Assembly: GCF_003719825.1 (NCBI RefSeq)
Contig: NZ_RIBS01000002.1
Coordinates: forward strand, 434,001-498,000
Direction: 5' to 3'
Length of the DNA stretch: 64,000 nt
Origin: Montanilutibacter psychrotolerans
GTDB taxonomy: Bacteria > Pseudomonadota > Gammaproteobacteria > Xanthomonadales > Xanthomonadaceae
Shown: in pieces, positions 59,137 through 64,000 of the stretch
Position numbering within the stretch: the first letter of the stretch is position 1
Layout of the letters: each line of letters opens with the position of its first letter
Made by a program: the position numbers and the translations under genes
Notes under the pieces: model-generated
What the model was told of the DNA's origin: nothing
Database searches by the model: none
Seen by the model: only the letters and a program-made list of their open reading frames with translations

Positions 59137-59258
59137 GTTCGGCCTCCTTGGCAGGCGGCCATTGAATCAGCGCGAGCCCGCGATTGCCCAGTGCCGGCAC
59201 CAGCGCGCACCAGCGGCGCGCGCGTGCTGCCGCCCCGGAGGGCGGCAGCACGCCACGG

Positions 59259-61064
59259 TCAGCGCGGCGCGGTATCGGTGCGCAGCACCGGATAGAGGTT
59301 GTAGCGCGTGTCCCACGACTCGTGCCGACGTGCGAAGAACTCCAGGCGCGCCTGCGGGCTCTTGGCGAACGCGGGATCGTCCTTGATGCGCTGTTCGAAC
59401 GCGGCCTTGAGCACGGGGTCGGCGGCGAGCATGGCGCGCGCGACGTCTTCGGCGACGTAATCCTCCATGTACTCCTTGCGCTCGAACGCGTTGTTGAACG
59501 CGCCCCACGACGCAAGCGCGTCCGGCGCCTGCGGTTCCAGCAGCGACATCACCAGGCGCGCCTTGGGCTGTGCGATCGGCACGTACAGCGCACCGGCGCC
59601 GATGTCGACCGTCTCGGGCTTCCAGTTGCCCTTGACCGTGAGGCGCTGGTGGCCTTCGACCGAGCCGGTGGCGAACTCGGTGCTGTCGGCGCGGAAGGCC
59701 TCGACGGCCACCTGCGTCTGCGGCTGGGTGAGCCGGCGGTATGCGATCGCGTGGGTATCGAGCGATGCCGCCACCCGTGACGCATGCGCAGCCGGGACGA
59801 GGTAACCGCCGCGCGGCGCGGCGACGACGAGGTCATCCTGGACGTCGCCACGCATCGGGACGTTCCAGATCTGCGGCGTGGTGTCGTCGTAACGCGTCAT
59901 CAGCGCACCGGAAACGTCCGAGGGCGTGCGGGTGTAGGCATAGCCCCGGAACGCGACGGTGGTGGCCTTTTCGCCCACCTTGTGGCTCAGCGCTACCGGT
60001 TCGCCGGCCAGCTGGCTGGCCCGCGCGTCGGCGGCGTCGGCCTGCGCGCGCCAGTCGCGGCCGTGCTGCGCCACCTGCTCGAGCACCGCGACGATCGTGT
60101 TGCGGGTGATGCGCACGCGGGTGGGGTAGTCCTTCCACGAATGGGTCTCCACCAGCATGCCCAGGCGGTTGCGCAACTGCATGTAGCCGTGGGAAAAGCG
60201 CGGCGGCGCCACCGCGTCCTCGAATCCCGAGGCCGGGTTGTCGTACTCGACGAACGACGGGTAATACGACAGCGGCAACGAACCCTGCGCGGCGAGGCTG
60301 GCGATCACGCCGTCGCGCCACACCGTGCCGGCGGCGCGCAGTGGGCGGTCGCCGGCTCGCACCGGCTCGACCTGGATCGAGATGTCGTGCTCGAACTTGG
60401 CGCCGTCGGTGACGTGCAGGTCGACGTAGGCCAGCGGATCCCATTGGTTGATCAGGCCCAGCATGGCCTGCATCTCGGTGCTTTCGGCCTTGGCGTAGTC
60501 GCGGTTGAGGTTGAAGTTCTGCGCGGTGGTGCGCCAGCCCATCTCCTCGGGGCCGCGCTGGTTCGGTCGATGCCAGCCGCCAAAGCGCTCGTGTCCGTCG
60601 ATGTTGAACACCGGCACGAACACCAGCACCTGCCGGTCGAGCACGCCGGCCCCGGCTTCCCCGTCGAGCACCTGGCGCAGGGCGAGGAAACCGGCATCCT
60701 TGCCGTCGATCTCGCCGGCGTGGATGCCGCCCTGGATGAGCGTGACCGGCAGCCCGCGCTCGCGTGCGGCAGCAGGCGTGAACGCGCCGGTGTTGGACGC
60801 CACCAGGGCCTTCATCGTCCGGCCTTCGGGCGTGGTGCCGAAGTCGATGCAGCGCACCGCGGCGGGATAGCGCGCGGCAAAGGCTTCGCACAGGGCGATC
60901 ACTTCGTCGTAGCGGCCGGTCTTCAGGAATCCGCTGCGTTCGGACAGCGTGGTCAGCGGAGCAGGGTCGGCGGCGTGGGCGGCCGGGGCCCAGGACGTGA
61001 CGCCGGCGGTTGCGGCGATGAGGGCGAGAAAGAGCAGGTGCGGCTGGGGCATCGTCGTTTCCAT
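59259..61064 (-). CDS. Exported M14-family metallocarboxypeptidase (601 aa)
   Basis: Signal peptide (LLFLALIAATAGVTSWAPAAHA). The M14 fold has zinc ligands H115 and E118 (GGIHAGEIDGKD) and a third His at 217 (YVDLHVTDGA); the general-base Glu lies in GMLVETHSW. NLNRDY and NIDGHER are family blocks. It likely trims C-terminal residues from peptides in the periplasm or outside the cell. ATG 61064 and ATG 61052 are both plausible starts. The C-terminal ~200 residues (GNWKPETVDIGAGALYVPIA) form an extra beta domain. Confidence 0.88.
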   Translation of the reverse strand: METTMPQPHLLFLALIAATAGVTSWAPAAHAADPAPLTTLSERSGFLKTGRYDEVIALCEAFAARYPAAVRCIDFGTTPEGRTMKALVASNTGAFTPAAARERGLPVTLIQGGIHAGEIDGKDAGFLALRQVLDGEAGAGVLDRQVLVFVPVFNIDGHERFGGWHRPNQRGPEEMGWRTTAQNFNLNRDYAKAESTEMQAMLGLINQWDPLAYVDLHVTDGAKFEHDISIQVEPVRAGDRPLRAAGTVWRDGVIASLAAQGSLPLSYYPSFVEYDNPASGFEDAVAPPRFSHGYMQLRNRLGMLVETHSWKDYPTRVRITRNTIVAVLEQVAQHGRDWRAQADAADARASQLAGEPVALSHKVGEKATTVAFRGYAYTRTPSDVSGALMTRYDDTTPQIWNVPMRGDVQDDLVVAAPRGGYLVPAAHASRVAASLDTHAIAYRRLTQPQTQVAVEAFRADSTEFATGSVEGHQRLTVKGNWKPETVDIGAGALYVPIAQPKARLVMSLLEPQAPDALASWGAFNNAFERKEYMEDYVAEDVARAMLAADPVLKAAFEQRIKDDPAFAKSPQARLEFFARRHESWDTRYNLYPVLRTDTAPR

Positions 61065-61611
61065 TCGGTTGGAGGGAGCCTCGGGCAACGGCCGTCCTGG
61101 CCGATCCCGGGGCGACGCATCCGGTTCCCCGGATCCGTCAGCGGCCGGCCCGATGCCGGCACGCCGCCGACAGGCCAGTCGCAGGCAACACCTGCGTGTG
61201 TTGCGTGGTGCGTGTTTCGTGCTGCGAGGCGTTCGATCGGGCAGTCGGACGACGAGCGGTGCGCGATCACGCCCGATGTCCGTTGCCGGCGACGCGCGGA
61301 CGAACCGCGGTGCCGACGTCGTATAGCGCGGATTCGCCCGTCCTGCCATCGGCACGCGGCAACATCGACGGCGCGGGACATGCAAACTGCGACGTGCATG
61401 CGCCCCGAGTCACGGTAGCTGCGCTGTGGCGAATTGCCGTCCAGTGCGGCGGCTGAAATACTCCGTGACACTGCGGGCAACCTGGGCGGGTGCCGCGCAG
61501 CATCGGCGAAGTCCATCCGTGATGGCAGGCGGCGACAGTCAGCCGGCATCTCACGCACGGTGTAAACGCCCGCACCCTTCAACGCCCGCAACCAACACTT
61601 CAGGGGAATGC
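61065..61611. other. 547-bp divergent intergenic region, no gene seen
   Basis: Lies between the M14 peptidase (minus) and the second GST (plus). Only Arg/Ala-rich shadow frames are present. The last bases hold the GST ribosome-binding site (CAGGGGAA). Confidence 0.55.
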
Positions 61612-62238
61612 ATGCACACGCTCTACTACACACCGGGAACCGCCAGCCTGGTGGTGCACTGGTTGCTGATCGAACTCGATGTTCCCCATGAGCTGCGCCT
61701 GGTCGATTTCGACAGCAAGGCACAGAAGCAGGCCGACTACCTGGCGCTCAATCCCAACGGGGTGGTACCCACGCTGGTGATCGACGGACAGCCGTTGTTC
61801 GAGGCGGCGGCCCTGGTGCTGCATCTGGCCGACCAGCATCCGAAAGGTGGCCTCGCCCCGGCACTCGATGACCCGCAGCGTGGCCTGTACTGCCAGTGGC
61901 TGTTGAACCTGGCCAACACGCTGCAATCGCCGGCGCGCCTGTGGTGGTATCCGCAGGACATCGGAACCGACGTGGAAGCGATCAAGACCGGCGCTCGCGG
62001 CCGCATCGAGGCAGCCCTCGAGCGGCTCGACGCCCAGCTGGGTGCGCACGGTCCGTACCTGCTTGGCGAACGTATCAGCGCAGTCGACTTCTACCTGGTG
62101 ATGCTGATGCGCTGGACGCGCACCATGCCGCGTCCGGCCACCGATTGGCCGCACCTGGCGGCGTTGGCCAAGCGCCTGAAGGCACGCCCGTCGTTCGCCA
62201 CCCTGTACGAACGGGAAGGTCTCACCGAATGGGCTTGA
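61612..62238 (+). CDS. Glutathione S-transferase family protein (second copy)
   Basis: Encodes 208 aa. It begins MHTLYYTPGTASLVVHWLLI with N-terminal thioredoxin-like fold; NPNGVVPTLVIDGQPLFEAA is the cis-Pro/glutathione-binding segment. The C-terminal helical domain carries YLLGERISAVDFYLVMLMRW. It is distinct from the GST at 20.2 kb (different N-terminus). Its last 10 bp overlap the following lipoprotein gene. Confidence 0.88.
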   Translation: MHTLYYTPGTASLVVHWLLIELDVPHELRLVDFDSKAQKQADYLALNPNGVVPTLVIDGQPLFEAAALVLHLADQHPKGGLAPALDDPQRGLYCQWLLNLANTLQSPARLWWYPQDIGTDVEAIKTGARGRIEAALERLDAQLGAHGPYLLGERISAVDFYLVMLMRWTRTMPRPATDWPHLAALAKRLKARPSFATLYEREGLTEWA

Positions 62239-63128
62239 ACCTGAACATGCCGGCGCGTGGGGCGGGCCATCGCGGCCGCGCGGCAAAGGTGACGGCCTGT
62301 CTGGCCGCAGTGCTGGCGCTTGCCGGCTGCGACATGATCAACGAGGTGTCTTCGTCGGCATCGCAGGAGCCTGATGCCGCAACGGCGGAGACGGCGGCCA
62401 AGGCGGAGGCGGCGAGCGGCGCGATGACCCAGGCGATGGCAACGTCGCTGTGGGTGCAACCGGGCGCCGCGGTTGCGGGCGTCGGGCAGCTCGAATGGAC
62501 CGAGCGCTGGTGGAAATGGGTCGGACGCTTTCCCGAGGGGCGGTTGCCGTACCGCGATCCGGATGGCGCCCTGTGCGCAACCGCGCAGGAAGGACCGGTG
62601 TGGTTCCTGGCCGGAACCGATGGCCAGTCCGACGCGAAGCGGCATTGCCGCATCCCGGCTGACAAGTACCTGCTGGTGCCGGTCATGAACATCGTCGAGT
62701 TGAGCGGCGGAGCGGGCAAGCCGGCGCGTGGCTGCGAGGAGTTGCGCGCGAGCGCCGCCAAGGTGATGGACCACCTGTCCAACTCGCTGGTGTTGTTGGA
62801 TGGGCGCATGGTGGGCGCCACGGCAGGCATGCGCATCGCCAGCAACGGCTGCTTCGATCCGGGGCGGGGTCTTTTTGGTGGCGGCCACAACGTGGCGGCC
62901 AGCGACGGGTACTGGCTGATGCTGTCGCCGCTGCCACCGGGCAAGCACGTGCTGGCAATCTCGGCCGGGTACGACGACAAGGGACCGCTGCGGTCGCTGC
63001 AGAACTTCCAGTACGAGTTGGAAGTCGATGCCCCAGGTGCCGCTGCCGGCGCGGATTCGGGGGCCGGCGCCGATCCCAGTACCGATCCTGGCGCGGGCGC
63101 CCCGAAGGCGACCGGATCGCCGGGCTAG
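62229..63128 (+). CDS. Predicted lipoprotein with Trp-rich conserved core (299 aa)
   Basis: Starts at ATG 62229, overlapping the GST stop by 10 bp, so probably translationally coupled. Lipobox LAGC at Cys34 after a hydrophobic stretch (ACLAAVLALAGC). The core has EWTERWWKWVGRFPEG, PDGALCATAQEGPVWFLAGT and CRIPADKYLLVPVMN, followed by a Cys pair and HNVAASDGYWLMLSPLPPGK. I recognise this as a recurrent uncharacterised core in bacterial secreted proteins but have no function. The C-terminal 40 residues are Ala/Gly/Pro/Asp-rich low complexity. Confidence 0.75.
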   Translation: MGLNLNMPARGAGHRGRAAKVTACLAAVLALAGCDMINEVSSSASQEPDAATAETAAKAEAASGAMTQAMATSLWVQPGAAVAGVGQLEWTERWWKWVGRFPEGRLPYRDPDGALCATAQEGPVWFLAGTDGQSDAKRHCRIPADKYLLVPVMNIVELSGGAGKPARGCEELRASAAKVMDHLSNSLVLLDGRMVGATAGMRIASNGCFDPGRGLFGGGHNVAASDGYWLMLSPLPPGKHVLAISAGYDDKGPLRSLQNFQYELEVDAPGAAAGADSGAGADPSTDPGAGAPKATGSPG

Positions 63129-63292
63129 CGTCCGAAGATCCGACCGCGGCTTGACCGCGCCACCGGCTTGCCGGCGGCGCGGTCGGGCAGTGCCGGCGCC
63201 GCGGCCCGGTGCGGTCTCGCCCAATGCGGGTAGGCAGCGGCGAGATCGCTGGGGTAGGCTCGCCGATCACGTGCCAGCCGGATCCGTCGTAC

Positions 63293-64000
63293 ATGAGCAG
63301 CAACGCAGAAGCCATCGTCAGCACCGGGCGCATGCCCCGGCAAATCCCTTACATCATCGGAAACGAGGGCTGCGAGCGGTTCAGCTTCTACGGGATGCGC
63401 AACATCCTGGTGCAGTTCCTGATCACCTCGACGCTGCTCCAGCACATCCTGGCGGGCTCCGAGCGCGAGCTGGCCGCCAAGGACCTGATGCACACCTTCA
63501 TGATCGGTGTGTACTTCTTCCCGTTGCTGGGCGGCTACCTGGCCGACCGCTTCTTCGGCAAGTACAACACCATCCTGTGGTTCAGCCTGGTCTACTGCGC
63601 CGGCCACGCCTGCCTGGCGCTGTTCGAGGACAGCCGCACGGGTTTCTTCACCGGCCTGGGACTGATCGCGCTGGGCGCCGGCGGCATCAAGCCGCTGGTG
63701 GCGTCGTTCGTGGGCGACCAGTTCGACAAGTCCAACAAGCACCTGGCCAAGGTGGTGTTCGACGGCTTCTACTGGATCATCAACTTCGGTTCGCTGTTCG
63801 CCTCGTTGCTGATGCCGTTGTTCCTCAAGAACTTCGGCCCCAGCGTCGCGTTCGGCATCCCCGGCCTGCTGATGTTCGTGGCCACCGTGGTGTTCTGGCT
63901 GGGCCGCAAGCAGTACGTGATGGTGCCGCCGGCCACCGTCGAAGACCCGCATTCGTTCTCGCGCGTGGTGCGCACCGCGCTCACCGCGCAGCGGCCGGGC
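63293..64000 (+). CDS. POT/PTR family proton-dependent oligopeptide transporter (partial, 3' end off window)
   Basis: The open frame reaches the right border, so ~236 residues are visible. IPYIIGNEGCERFSFYGMRN is the family N-terminal signature; YLADRFFGKYNTILWFS and ALGAGGIKPLVASFVGDQFD follow in helices ~2-4, and FYWIINFGSLFASLLMP is characteristic. It imports di- and tripeptides across the inner membrane. It follows an intergenic gap of 164 bp. ATG 63293. Confidence 0.9.
   Translation, partial: MSSNAEAIVSTGRMPRQIPYIIGNEGCERFSFYGMRNILVQFLITSTLLQHILAGSERELAAKDLMHTFMIGVYFFPLLGGYLADRFFGKYNTILWFSLVYCAGHACLALFEDSRTGFFTGLGLIALGAGGIKPLVASFVGDQFDKSNKHLAKVVFDGFYWIINFGSLFASLLMPLFLKNFGPSVAFGIPGLLMFVATVVFWLGRKQYVMVPPATVEDPHSFSRVVRTALTAQRPG

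Overview
This window reads as a high-GC gammaproteobacterium of the Lysobacter/Xanthomonas group (Lysobacterales). This rests on an alpha-lytic-type protease with a lectin tail, class III PHA synthase genes phaE-phaC, very GC-rich third codon positions, many GTG/TTG starts, and small conserved families (DUF5329, the HERAH membrane family) that I associate with that order. The assignment is inferred from gene content; no rRNA is present.

Layout. (1) 0-0.5 kb: the start of a response regulator-EAL protein, cut by the left edge. (2) 0.8-19.8 kb, minus strand: a four-gene surface operon, transcribed from 19.77 kb downwards. It encodes a small secreted DUF11-like protein (217 aa), a 965-aa DUF11 protein, a 2474-aa protein combining DUF11 domains, a predicted beta-barrel and an OmpA domain, and a 2561-aa protein built from three ~2-kb tandem modules. 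The last two genes overlap by GTGA. (3) 20-31 kb: a GST, a WYL regulator, an Arg/Gln-rich repeat protein, a DksA/TraR zinc finger, a GAF-GGDEF cyclase, a class 3 lipase, a zinc-ribbon membrane protein with an SPFH protein carrying an excisionase-like HTH, and a Calx-beta secreted protein. (4) 31.5-39.4 kb: a decayed VOC gene, the lectin-tailed serine protease, and a five-gene alternative chaperone-usher pilus operon. (5) 40-48.5 kb: an NHL-propeller/M23 fusion, a NarL-type regulator, and PHA/lipid genes (3-hydroxybutyrate oligomer hydrolase, PssA, PhaE, PhaC). (6) 48.6-50.5 kb: small conserved genes and a TANGO2/NRDE protein. (7) 50.5-55.1 kb: an accessory region ending at tRNA-Leu(CAA). (8) 55.1-64 kb: ordinary chromosomal genes ending in a truncated POT peptide transporter.

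The most distinctive system is at 52.6-55.0 kb. Two ~80-bp direct repeats, each holding the 3' end and terminator of tRNA-Leu, flank a 2.3-kb insert. The insert holds a frameshifted phage terminase fragment, a two-gene CBASS-like anti-phage module (CD-NTase plus a Cap15-like 2TM/beta-barrel effector) and a small unknown gene. No integrase is present. It looks like a prophage or satellite reduced to its attachment sites and its defence cargo.

The second notable system is the giant surface operon. It has stem-loops in both non-overlapping gaps and a pair of 17-bp dyads upstream. With the pilus, the lectin-tailed protease, the Calx-beta protein and the NHL-M23 protein, it suggests a bacterium that invests heavily in surface contact, adhesion and extracellular degradation.
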